DNA of 64,000 bases from Alistipes sp. GTDB taxonomy: Bacteria; Bacteroidota; Bacteroidia; Bacteroidales; Rikenellaceae. Positions within the stretch are counted from its first letter, which is position 1. Every line of letters starts with the position of its first letter. The translations under genes were made by a program, and so were the position numbers. The notes beneath the pieces were generated by a model. That model made no database searches, was not told where the DNA came from, and worked only from the letters and a program-made list of their open reading frames with translations. Positions 32,112 through 40,869 of the stretch are shown piece by piece. The DNA is taken from assembly GCA_020026415.1 (NCBI GenBank), contig JAHHQL010000001.1, positions 124,001 to 188,000 on the forward strand, written 5' to 3'.

Positions 32112-35100
32112 ATGAAAATTAAAGACTCTGTAAGAGTGAAATACCTCTTACCTCTTTTCATGATTGCGCTCAGTTTCACACCGGGGCAGGCGCAGGCTCA
32201 TGATGTTCCCGCCGTACAGCAGGTGTCGGAAACCTTTGTGGAGGGCGGAACACAGAATGAAGCTCCCAAGAGCTTGAAAGTAAGTGGTCGCGTAGTGGAC
32301 AAGAACGGTGAAGCCGTCATCGGTGCCGCCGTTATGGTCAAGGGTACGACCACGGGTACAAGTACGGATATCGACGGTAAATTCGAACTGGACGTGAAAA
32401 ATCCCGAAACGGCTGTTCTGGAGTTCAGTTATCTGGGTTTTCAGACTCAGGAGGTCAAGGTCGGTACACGTACCTCGTTTATGATCACGATGGTCGATCA
32501 GTCGGTGAGCATGGATGCCGTAGTGGTAACCGCACTCGGTATCAAGCGTTCGGAGAAGGCTCTGTCATACAACGCACAGCAGGTCAAGGCCGACGACATC
32601 ATCGCCAACAAGGATGTAAACTTCGTAAATTCGTTGAACGGTAAGGTTGCCGGTGTCACGATCAACGCTTCTTCGTCGGGTGTCGGCGGTGCGTCGAAGG
32701 TTGTGATGCGTGGTGAGAAATCCATTCTTCAGTCGTCGAACGCTCTGTATGTGATCGACGGTGTGCCTATGTTCGCGCCTTCGTCGGCAGCCGGTATGGA
32801 GTTCGATTCGCGCGGTACTTCGGAACCGATCGCCGATATGAACCCTGAGGACATCGAGTCGATGACCGTGTTGAACGGTGCAGCCGCAGCCGCACTTTAC
32901 GGTTCGGATGCAGCCAACGGTGCCATCATCATTACCACCAAGAAGGGTAAGGCAGGTACGTTGAGCGTAACCGTATCGAGCAACACCGAGATTTCGACTC
33001 CGTTCATTATGCCCGAATTTCAGAACCGTTACGGCACGGGAGATCTGCTTTCGCCCACGCCTCAGCCCACGCGCAGTTGGGGCAAACTGCTCAACGAGTC
33101 GAACTATCGCGGTTATGATCCCAAGGACGATTACTTCCAAGTCGGTGTGACGGGTACCGAGAGCATTTCGCTGACCGCAGGTAGCGAGAAGAACCAAACC
33201 TACTTCTCGGCTGCTGCCGTTGATTCGCGCGGCATCATTCCCAACAACAGTTACGACCGTTACAACTTTACGTTCCGCAACACCACCAACTTCCTCAAGG
33301 ACAAGATCTCGCTGACCGTAGGTGCCAGTTACATCAAGCAGGAGGATCGCAACATGACCAATCAGGGTATCTACAACAACCCGTTGGTGGGTGCTTATCT
33401 GTTCCCGCGTGGCGACGATTGGGCCGACATCAAAATGTTCGAGCGTTACAATCCCGCCCGTAAGATCTATATGCAGTACTGGCCGGTCGGTGATGCCGGT
33501 ATGACCATGCAGAATCCTTACTGGATCAATTACCGTAACTTGCGTGAGGGAAACAAAGACCGTTACATGTTCAACGCATCGCTTTCGTACAAGATTCTCG
33601 ATTGGCTGACCATTTCGGGTCGTTTGAATGTCGATAACTCCGTTTCGGATTACGAGGAGAAGTTCTACGCTTCGACCAATACGCAGCTGACCGAGAGTTC
33701 GAACCGTGGTTTGTATGGTATGAGCCGCGCCAAGGATCGCCAGACCTATGGTGACTTCATGGTGAACATCAACAAGACGTGGGACGACTGGTCGTTCATG
33801 GCCAACATCGGTGCTTCGATCGCCGACATCAAGGCCGACAACATGCGCGTCCGCGGTCCTATCGCCGACGGTTCGGAGAACTTCGGTGACGAGAAGCCCG
33901 GTCTGACGAACTTCTTCGCCATCCAGAACCTGAGCCCCAGCAAGACCGAGAAGATGCAGGAGGGTTGGCGCGAGCAGACCCAGTCGATCTTCGCATCGTT
34001 CGAGGTGGGTTACAAAGGTACTTACTATCTGACGCTTACGGGGCGTAACGACTGGCCTTCGCAGTTGGCAGGCCCTCACTCGAAAACCAAATCGTTCTTC
34101 TATCCTTCGGTCGGAGGTTCGATTGTCTTGTCGCAGTTGATCGGCAATATGCCCAAGAACCTCTCGTATATCAAACTTCGTGGTTCGTTTGCTTCGGTGG
34201 GTGTTGCCTTCGAGCGTTTCCTTGCGAACCCCCGCTACCAGTGGAGCCAGAAACTCGGACAGTGGACCGAAATGACCAACTACCCGCTCTCGAACCTCAA
34301 ACCGGAGCGTACGAAGTCGTGGGAGATCGGTCTTACGATGCGCTTCCTGAAGCACTTCGAGTTGGATGCCACCTATTATAATGCAAAGACCTCGAACCAG
34401 ACCTTCGATCCGGATATCCCCGTATCGGGTTGGTCGAAACTCTATTTGCAGACCGGTTCGGTTCGTAACCGCGGTATCGAGTTGGCGTTGAACTACCACA
34501 ACACTTGGGGCAAGTTCTCGTGGAACTCGTCCTACACCGTGTCGTCGAACAGCAACCGCATTACTTCGCTGTCGGATAACGCCGTGAACCCGCAGACGGG
34601 CGAGAGCCTGAACCTTTCGCTGCTCAACATGGGCGGTCTGGGTGATGCCCGCTTCCTGTTGAAGGAAGGCGGTTCGATGGGTGACCTCTACTCGCTCGTC
34701 GATCTCAAGCGCGACAGCAACAACAACATCCTGATCGACTACGACGGTTCGATCAAGCGCGAAACCATCAAGGATCCCGACAACTACGTGAAACTCGGCA
34801 GCGTGCTGCCCGATGCCAACATGGCATGGAACAACAGTTTCAAGTACGGCAACTTCAATATGGGCTTTTTGGTGACGGCTCGTCTGGGCGGTATCGTATT
34901 CTCGCGTACGCAGGCTATTTTGGATGACTTCGGTGTTTCGGAGGCTACGGCAGTTGCCCGCGACAGAGGTTATTCGATGACCCCCGGCGGTGACTTCATC
35001 GCTCCGCAGAAGTGGTATGCAGCCATCGGCGGCGGTAACTCGGTTCCCCAGTATTACACCTACTCGGCAACCAACGTCCGTCTGCAGGAGGCTTCGATCG

Positions 35101-35303
35101 GTTATACGATTCCCCGCAAGGCGTTGCGCGGTGTTTGCGAAATCACCGTGTCGCTCGTCGGCCGTAACCTTTGGATGATTTACAACAAGGCTCCGTTTGA
35201 TCCCGAAAATGTCGCTTCGACCGGTAACTTCTATCAGGGTATCGACTACTTCATGATGCCCGCCATGCGCAACATTGGTTTCAACGTAAGACTTAAATTC
35301 TAA
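32112..35303 (+). CDS. SusC-like TonB-dependent outer membrane transporter
   Basis: A 1063-residue transporter importing oligosaccharides released at the cell surface. It has a signal peptide (residues 1-28, AQA), a spacer of about 25 residues, a carboxypeptidase-D-like regulatory domain (about 55-130), the TonB box region VVVTALGIKRSEKAL, a plug domain (about 140-260, with LYVIDGVPMF), and a 22-strand barrel ending in FNVRLKF, as expected for outer membrane insertion. It heads a 12-gene PUL and is followed after 14 bp by its SusD partner. The neighbouring enzymes suggest high-mannose N-glycan fragments as cargo. Confidence 0.95.
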   Translation: MKIKDSVRVKYLLPLFMIALSFTPGQAQAHDVPAVQQVSETFVEGGTQNEAPKSLKVSGRVVDKNGEAVIGAAVMVKGTTTGTSTDIDGKFELDVKNPETAVLEFSYLGFQTQEVKVGTRTSFMITMVDQSVSMDAVVVTALGIKRSEKALSYNAQQVKADDIIANKDVNFVNSLNGKVAGVTINASSSGVGGASKVVMRGEKSILQSSNALYVIDGVPMFAPSSAAGMEFDSRGTSEPIADMNPEDIESMTVLNGAAAAALYGSDAANGAIIITTKKGKAGTLSVTVSSNTEISTPFIMPEFQNRYGTGDLLSPTPQPTRSWGKLLNESNYRGYDPKDDYFQVGVTGTESISLTAGSEKNQTYFSAAAVDSRGIIPNNSYDRYNFTFRNTTNFLKDKISLTVGASYIKQEDRNMTNQGIYNNPLVGAYLFPRGDDWADIKMFERYNPARKIYMQYWPVGDAGMTMQNPYWINYRNLREGNKDRYMFNASLSYKILDWLTISGRLNVDNSVSDYEEKFYASTNTQLTESSNRGLYGMSRAKDRQTYGDFMVNINKTWDDWSFMANIGASIADIKADNMRVRGPIADGSENFGDEKPGLTNFFAIQNLSPSKTEKMQEGWREQTQSIFASFEVGYKGTYYLTLTGRNDWPSQLAGPHSKTKSFFYPSVGGSIVLSQLIGNMPKNLSYIKLRGSFASVGVAFERFLANPRYQWSQKLGQWTEMTNYPLSNLKPERTKSWEIGLTMRFLKHFELDATYYNAKTSNQTFDPDIPVSGWSKLYLQTGSVRNRGIELALNYHNTWGKFSWNSSYTVSSNSNRITSLSDNAVNPQTGESLNLSLLNMGGLGDARFLLKEGGSMGDLYSLVDLKRDSNNNILIDYDGSIKRETIKDPDNYVKLGSVLPDANMAWNNSFKYGNFNMGFLVTARLGGIVFSRTQAILDDFGVSEATAVARDRGYSMTPGGDFIAPQKWYAAIGGGNSVPQYYTYSATNVRLQEASIGYTIPRKALRGVCEITVSLVGRNLWMIYNKAPFDPENVASTGNFYQGIDYFMMPAMRNIGFNVRLKF

Positions 35304-35317
35304 AAGCATCTAAAACT

Positions 35318-36925
35318 ATGAAATATACCTTTAGTAAAATTTTTGCCGGCCTCATGCTCTTCGGAGCCGTGTCGTGTACGGCAAATTATGAGGAGATCAA
35401 CTCGAATCCTTATCAGCCGGGAGATCTGATTGCGGACGATTATGGTCTGGGTGCTGCGATGAATGCGCTGGCCGGTTGCGTGATCTCGCCGGATGTCAAT
35501 ACGACGCAGTTCACCGACTGTCTGTTGGGCGGTACGCAGGGCGGTTACTTCGCCGATGCCAACGCCAACTGGAAATCGACCATCTCGAACTACAACCCGA
35601 CCGATGACTGGACGCGAGTATTCCTGAAGAGTGACAAGGTGATCCCGATCCTCTACTCGAACCTCAATGTCATCAAGAGTTTCTCGGAGCAGTCGAATAA
35701 TCCCGTACCTCTGGCTATTGCCAATGTGATCAAGGTTGCCACGATGCACCGTGTGGCTGATACGTTCGGCCCGATCCCTTACTCGGAGATTGGTGCCGAC
35801 GGTAAGATCGCCACTCCTTATGATTCGTTGGAGAAGGTTTACGACAAGTTCTTCGAGGAGTTGGATGAGGCCGTCAAGGTGCTGACCGAGAATCAGAACG
35901 CAGCCCTCGTAAAGGAAGCGGACTACGTATATGGTGGTGACATCAAGAAGTGGATCAAGTTTGCCAACTCGCTGAAACTGCGTCTTGCGCTCCGTATCGC
36001 CGAGGTCGCTCCCGCCAAGGCTCGTGAAATGGCCGAATCGGCTGTCAGCAGCGAACTGGGCGTGATCACGACCAACGACGAGAACGCAACGTGGAAGTAC
36101 TTCGGTACGATTTCCAACCCGATGAACGTCGCCGTAAACTACAACAAGGTCGATATCCACGCGGACGGCAGCAAGTGCCTTACGTCGGGTGATACCCACG
36201 CCGCCGCCGACATCATCTGCTACATGAACGGTTACAACGACCCCCGCCGCGAGTTCTATTTCTCGAAGTCGGAGTGGGAGGGTCTCGATTACTGCGGTCT
36301 TCGTCGCGGTATCGTAATTCCCGATCACGTAACCGTCGGTCACAAATATTCGGGTGTGAAGATCGACCCCGCAGCACCTGCCATCTGGATGAATGCTGCC
36401 GAGGTAGCCTTCCTACGTGCCGAGGGTACGGCCGTTTACGGGTTCAACATGGGCGGTTCGGCCGAGCAGTTCTACAATGACGGTATCCGTCTGTCGTTCG
36501 AGCAGTGGGGTGCAGGCGACGCCGCAGCCTACATGGCCGACAACAAGTCGAAACCCGAAATTTACAATGACCCCAATTCGGTGAATACCTTCAACGAGCA
36601 GTTGTCGAACATCACGGTACAGTGGAAGAGCGGAGCCTCGAAAGAGGAGATGCAGGAGCGTATCCTCATCCAGAAGTGGATCGCCAACTACCCGCTGGGT
36701 AACGAGGCTTGGGCCGACTATCGTCGTACGGGTCTTCCCCACCTGATCCCCGTTTCGGCCAACTTCAGTAACGGTGAGGTTCTGTCGAGCCGTGGTGCAC
36801 GCCGTATGCGTTATCCTCTGGACGAGTACATCTCGAACACGGAGAACGTATCGAATGCCGTAAGCAACTATCTGGGTGGTCCCGATCTGATGTCAACCGA
36901 TCTGTGGTGGGCACGTAAAAACTAA
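35318..36925 (+). CDS. SusD/RagB-type glycan-binding lipoprotein
   Basis: A 535-residue surface lipoprotein with lipobox Cys20 (FGAVSC) that forms the lid of the SusC transporter. The TPR-rich helical fold typical of the SusD-like family is suggested by NVIKVATMHRVADTFGPIPY, where the D-x-(F/Y)-G-P-I-P-Y motif is diagnostic, and by the C-terminal KWIANYPLGNEAWADYRRTG. Length is normal for the family. It is placed directly after the SusC gene and before a set of surface binding proteins. Confidence 0.95.
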   Translation: MKYTFSKIFAGLMLFGAVSCTANYEEINSNPYQPGDLIADDYGLGAAMNALAGCVISPDVNTTQFTDCLLGGTQGGYFADANANWKSTISNYNPTDDWTRVFLKSDKVIPILYSNLNVIKSFSEQSNNPVPLAIANVIKVATMHRVADTFGPIPYSEIGADGKIATPYDSLEKVYDKFFEELDEAVKVLTENQNAALVKEADYVYGGDIKKWIKFANSLKLRLALRIAEVAPAKAREMAESAVSSELGVITTNDENATWKYFGTISNPMNVAVNYNKVDIHADGSKCLTSGDTHAAADIICYMNGYNDPRREFYFSKSEWEGLDYCGLRRGIVIPDHVTVGHKYSGVKIDPAAPAIWMNAAEVAFLRAEGTAVYGFNMGGSAEQFYNDGIRLSFEQWGAGDAAAYMADNKSKPEIYNDPNSVNTFNEQLSNITVQWKSGASKEEMQERILIQKWIANYPLGNEAWADYRRTGLPHLIPVSANFSNGEVLSSRGARRMRYPLDEYISNTENVSNAVSNYLGGPDLMSTDLWWARKN

Positions 36926-36940
36926 AACACATAACCGATT

Positions 36941-37996
36941 ATGAAAAATATCATGAAGAAAGGTTTGTCGTTCTCGTGCATGATGGCGGCATCGCTCTTT
37001 GCCTTTTCGTCCTGCTCGGATTGGACGGAGGTAGAGGCTGTCGATGTGGTTACGCCCCAGATCGACGAACAACTCAAGGCAGATTATATCGAGAATCTGA
37101 AACAATATAAGAACTCGGATCACAAGGTGGTCATCGTGACCTTCGACAACAAGACCGAGCGTCCCGCCAACCAGTCGGAGCATCTGACCGTGCTGCCCGA
37201 CAGCATCGACGTGATCTCGATGATGAACCCCACGGCGATCAACGACGTGATGACCGAGGAGATCAAGCGTGTCCGCGAGAAGGGTACGCGCATCATCTAT
37301 GACGTGAACTACGCTCCGATCGAGTTGGAGTGGAACCAGATGGTCAAGGAGGACACCGAGGGTAAACTTACCGAAGAAGACGCTCTGGCACACATCGCAA
37401 AGCGTGCCGCCGAGCAGTTGGCCGTATGCGACCAGTTGGGTTACGACGGTGTGACGTTCACCTACATGGGTAAATCGGAAGTCAGCATGAAAGTGCCTGA
37501 GAAGGCTCGTTATGCAGCCCGTCAGAACAGTTTCATGAAGGCCGTGTCGGATTGGCGTTCGGCTCACACCGGTCACTTCTGCGCATTTGTCGGCAACCCT
37601 CAGTATCTGGTTGAGGCACAGGGCGATCTGCTGTCGAAATGTGACTACGTAATCCTCCCCACCGATGCCGCAAAAGATATGGACGAATTGACGGTGAAGG
37701 CTTTCGCCGCCATGGAGAAACCCTTCTGCCCGAAGGATCGTTTCATCGTGGCAGCCCAGACGGTTCGCCCCGATGACGAGAAGCAGATTTACGGTTATTT
37801 CGGTACGTTTGATGCCGAGGGCAACCGCATGCGTTCGATCTACGGATCGGCCGTATGGTGCGCCGAGCCTTCGGAGCATTTCACCCGTGCAGGACTTATG
37901 ATCTGCAATGCTCATTTAGATTATTTCGATTCCACATTGGTTTATGGCAACATCCGTGAGGCCATCAACATCATGAATCCTTCATCTAAAAACTAA
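36941..37996 (+). CDS. GH18-like surface lipoprotein, catalytic motif lost
   Basis: A 351-residue lipoprotein (lipobox Cys25, FSSC) with a GH18-like barrel: the strand KVVIVTFDNKT, then IIYDVNYAPIELEW, and a core LGYDGVTFTYM. In active GH18 enzymes the core strand reads DG-x-D-x-D-x-E; here the positions after Asp169 are GVTFTYM, so the last catalytic Asp and Glu are Thr174 and Met176. The protein is therefore probably a glycan-binding pseudo-enzyme, as proposed for SusE-position proteins in N-glycan PULs such as the B. thetaiotaomicron BT3983-BT3987 group. It sits between SusD and the LamG protein, in the position of a surface glycan-binding protein. Confidence 0.8.
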   Translation: MKNIMKKGLSFSCMMAASLFAFSSCSDWTEVEAVDVVTPQIDEQLKADYIENLKQYKNSDHKVVIVTFDNKTERPANQSEHLTVLPDSIDVISMMNPTAINDVMTEEIKRVREKGTRIIYDVNYAPIELEWNQMVKEDTEGKLTEEDALAHIAKRAAEQLAVCDQLGYDGVTFTYMGKSEVSMKVPEKARYAARQNSFMKAVSDWRSAHTGHFCAFVGNPQYLVEAQGDLLSKCDYVILPTDAAKDMDELTVKAFAAMEKPFCPKDRFIVAAQTVRPDDEKQIYGYFGTFDAEGNRMRSIYGSAVWCAEPSEHFTRAGLMICNAHLDYFDSTLVYGNIREAINIMNPSSKN

Positions 37997-38002
37997 CGAA
38001 CC

Positions 38003-39169
38003 ATGAAATTAAATCAATTAGTATTGATGTTCGCAGCCGTTGCCGCTCTTGCGTTTACGGGCTGCAAACATGACGATGAGGCCGCGCATCATTTCGATAA
38101 CAAACTCTATTTCACGACGAATGCCGTGACGGACGATCTGCTGATCAAGGCCGACGTGCAAGAGGCTTCGCGTTCGATGTCCGTGCGTCTGGCTCTGCCT
38201 GCCGAGCGCGACATCTGCGTGACGATCGGTGCAAATCCCGACCTGACCGAGTTCTACAACAAGTCGTATGGTGACGAGGCCGAGACGCTCGATGCAAAAT
38301 ATTACGAAATCCCCGAAAACCGGTTCAACATCAAGAAGGGCGACATCACGACCGATGATCTGGTGATCAACTTCAAGAATACCGGTGAACTGGATGCCAA
38401 GAAGCGTTATGTATTGCCCGTTTCGATCCTCTCGATCGAGGGTGTCGATGTACTCCAGAGCAAGAGCACGCTGTTCTTCGTATTCAAGGGTGCCGCATTG
38501 ATCAACGTCGTTGCCAACATCGCCGAGATGCACTTCCCCGTATCGTGGTGCGACGGTGACTTGAACAAAGTACGTTCGATGAAGAGCGTGACGATCGAGT
38601 GTCTGGTACGCAGTGAGGATTGGTCGGGCGGCCGTGAGGGTGTCATCCTGAGTTCGATCATCGGTATCGAGGGCAAGTTCCTGATCCGTATCGGTGATGC
38701 CGACCGTCCCTGCGATCAACTTCAGCTGGTTACGCCTACGGGTAACTGGCCTGCTCCCAACGCTGCTCCCGCGCTTCCCGTAAACGAGTGGATTCACATC
38801 GCCATCGTATGGGATGCCACCACGGGTGACCGTATCTACTATCAGAACGGTGTTGCCGTGGCTCAGGATACCAATGCTTCGGGTACGGTGACCCTTCTGG
38901 GCGAGTGCTATGTCGGCAAGTCGTATGACGACCTGCGTTGGTTGCCGGGCGAGATTTCGGAGTTGCGCGTATGGAACGTACAGCGTTCGGCCGAAGATAT
39001 TGCCACGCACATGTATCAGGTAGATCCCAAGAGCGAGGGACTGGTGGCTTACTGGCACTTCAACGAGGGTGACGGCAGCGTCATCAAGGATGCAACCGAC
39101 GACAAGACCGATCTGACAGGTACGGCTGCTCCCAAGTGGGTACCCGTAGAGTTGCCCGCTCTCAAATAA
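38003..39169 (+). CDS. DUF1735-LamG surface glycan-binding lipoprotein
   Basis: A 388-residue lipoprotein (lipobox Cys21, AFTGC). Residues about 30-165 form a DUF1735 domain, the immunoglobulin-like N-terminal module typical of proteins in N-glycan PULs. Residues about 185-375 form a concanavalin A-like LamG_3 domain (VTIECLVRSEDWSGG, EWIHIAIVWDATTG, GEISELRVWN). There are no catalytic residues of a known hydrolase. It starts 6 bp after the GH18-like gene. A role in holding glycoprotein glycans at the surface is inferred from domain type and position. Confidence 0.85.
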   Translation: MKLNQLVLMFAAVAALAFTGCKHDDEAAHHFDNKLYFTTNAVTDDLLIKADVQEASRSMSVRLALPAERDICVTIGANPDLTEFYNKSYGDEAETLDAKYYEIPENRFNIKKGDITTDDLVINFKNTGELDAKKRYVLPVSILSIEGVDVLQSKSTLFFVFKGAALINVVANIAEMHFPVSWCDGDLNKVRSMKSVTIECLVRSEDWSGGREGVILSSIIGIEGKFLIRIGDADRPCDQLQLVTPTGNWPAPNAAPALPVNEWIHIAIVWDATTGDRIYYQNGVAVAQDTNASGTVTLLGECYVGKSYDDLRWLPGEISELRVWNVQRSAEDIATHMYQVDPKSEGLVAYWHFNEGDGSVIKDATDDKTDLTGTAAPKWVPVELPALK

Positions 39170-39196
39170 TGCGAACTTAAAACAGACTAAGCAGAT

Positions 39197-40663
39197 ATGA
39201 ATAGCAAATATTTTAAATCGACACTCTGTTCGGCCGCCGTTGTGGCATTGTCGCTTGTGATGGGCGTATCGTGTACGGCCGACGATGTGGTTGCCGGCAA
39301 GGACATTGATTTCGATCACATGGAGTCGATCTACGACACGAAGGTGATCATGCAGGATGCCCGCACGGCCAAGTCGATGAACATTATCGACCTTTACAAG
39401 GAGGGTTACAAAGCCGAACTCAGAATCAACCTGACGAAGGCTCTGGAGGCTCCCGTGACGTTTGAGGTTTCGGTGGACGGCGAGTATGTGGATGCCTACA
39501 ACAAGGCCAACGAGACCGAGTACAGACTCTTTCCCGGTGCGGTGACGCCGGGTGATGCTCCTTCGGTTACGATCGAGGCGGGCAAGACGCAGGCCGTGGT
39601 GGAGGTGAACATTCCTTCGGCCGAGTTGGAGGAGGGTGTGGACTACATGCTCCCCGTGAAGGTTGTTTCGGCAAACGACCAACTGACGCTCAACGAGAAA
39701 GAGACCCGTTGCGTGTATGTCATCAACGACATGGTGAAGGTTTCGGACTGCTTCAAGGGCGATGATCTTCCCAAAGGTTTCCTCTTCTTCGAGGTGAATG
39801 ATGCCAACCCGCTGAATGCTCTGGCTTTTGAGTTGGAGAACGGCAAACTCTTGTGGGATGCTGTGGTGCTGTTCGCAGCCAACATCAACTACGACGAGGA
39901 GGCCGGTCGTCCCTTCGTAAAGTGCAACCAGAACGTACAGTTCCTGCTCGACAACCACGAGACCTTCCTCCAGCCGCTGCGTAAGCGCGGTATCAAGGTA
40001 CTGTTGGGTCTGTTGGGCAATCACGATGCTGCGGGTCTTGCACAACTCTCGAAGCAGGGTGCCAAGGACTTCGCCGCCGAGATCGCCCGCTACTGCGAGG
40101 CTTATCAGTTAGACGGTGTGAACTACGATGACGAGTACTCGAACGCTCCCGATCTGGATAACCCCGCATTCGACCATGCAGGTTCCGATGCTGCCGCACG
40201 CCTGTGCTACGAGACGAAACTGGCCATGCCGGATCGTCTGGTGACGGTTTACGACTGGGGTCAGATGTACGGTACGGATTCGGTGGACGGTGTCGATGCC
40301 GACGAGTGGTTGGATGTGGTTGTTCCGAACTACGGTGCTCACGCTTATCCCGTAGGCAAGATATCGAAGAAAAAGTGTGCCGGTATCGCTGCCGAGTTCA
40401 ACGGCGGTTTCGGCGACAGCCTGAACGAGCGCAACGCCCGTATGATCCTCGACGAGGGTTACGGCTGGCACATGGGCTTCGCTCCCGATCCCATGAAGGC
40501 CGATGACGGCATGGTTCGCCGCAACCACTGGAAGACGATCTTCGGTCGCCTGTCGGGTGCCGAACTCTTCTACGGTTGCAAACTCAAGGATCCGACCATT
40601 TTCTACAAGAAGAACGATCCCAAACCCTATGTTTATCCCGACGAACTTCCGTTGAGACGATAA
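39197..40663 (+). CDS. GH18 endo-beta-N-acetylglucosaminidase with DUF1735 domain
   Basis: A 488-residue lipoprotein (lipobox Cys26, GVSC). Residues about 40-180 are a DUF1735 module; residues about 190-480 are a GH18 barrel. The catalytic strand is LDGVNYDDEYSN with Asp306, Asp311, Asp312 and Glu313, matching the DG-x-x-x-DDE pattern of endo-glycosidases such as EndoBT-3987, where Glu is the acid/base and the chitobiose N-acetyl group takes part. It should cut the GlcNAc-beta-1,4-GlcNAc core of N-glycans at the cell surface and leave one GlcNAc on the protein. It ends the first part of the PUL, followed by a terminator. Confidence 0.9.
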   Translation: MNSKYFKSTLCSAAVVALSLVMGVSCTADDVVAGKDIDFDHMESIYDTKVIMQDARTAKSMNIIDLYKEGYKAELRINLTKALEAPVTFEVSVDGEYVDAYNKANETEYRLFPGAVTPGDAPSVTIEAGKTQAVVEVNIPSAELEEGVDYMLPVKVVSANDQLTLNEKETRCVYVINDMVKVSDCFKGDDLPKGFLFFEVNDANPLNALAFELENGKLLWDAVVLFAANINYDEEAGRPFVKCNQNVQFLLDNHETFLQPLRKRGIKVLLGLLGNHDAAGLAQLSKQGAKDFAAEIARYCEAYQLDGVNYDDEYSNAPDLDNPAFDHAGSDAAARLCYETKLAMPDRLVTVYDWGQMYGTDSVDGVDADEWLDVVVPNYGAHAYPVGKISKKKCAGIAAEFNGGFGDSLNERNARMILDEGYGWHMGFAPDPMKADDGMVRRNHWKTIFGRLSGAELFYGCKLKDPTIFYKKNDPKPYVYPDELPLRR

Positions 40664-40683
40664 ACGGAAATCCTGACAGATTG

Positions 40684-40720
40684 CGCTTCGGAAACCGATC
40701 GGTTTCCGAAGCGTTTTTTT
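40684..40720 (+). terminator. Terminator within the PUL
   Basis: Perfect palindrome CGCTTCGGAAACC...GGTTTCCGAAGCG (40684-40713) followed by seven Ts. It separates the surface genes from the MFS-GH20 gene. Confidence 0.92.
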
Positions 40721-40824
40721 GTCCGGAGGACGACATAAATGTCGGTCGGTCATCGAATTTATGTTAAGACGGTATTTGTTCGGATCTTTTGTCGGATAGA
40801 CTTTTTTTATAGCGTAGTTTTTCG

Positions 40825-40832
40825 TATTTTTG
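40825..40832 (+). promoter_or_regulatory. Candidate -7 element of the second PUL unit
   Basis: TATTTTTG matches TAnnTTTG, 37 bases before the MFS-GH20 start. A T-rich stretch at 40801-40809 is at -33 distance but lacks a clean TTTG. The terminator upstream makes a separate promoter here likely. Confidence 0.5.
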
Positions 40833-40869
40833 GACGCTGAAAAACGTATTAATCCAAACAAACTCTTTT

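Noticed and set aside
32565..35309. Open frame of over 900 codons on the minus strand opposite the SusC gene
   Set aside because: It mirrors the GC-rich codon pattern of the SusC gene; the translation has no domain, signal or compositional sense, while the plus-strand frame is a clear SusC.
40734..40763. CATAAAT/ATTTATG inverted repeat as an operator for the MFS-GH20 unit
   Set aside because: Seven AT-rich base pairs can arise by chance and no regulator gene is nearby; kept only as a weak note.
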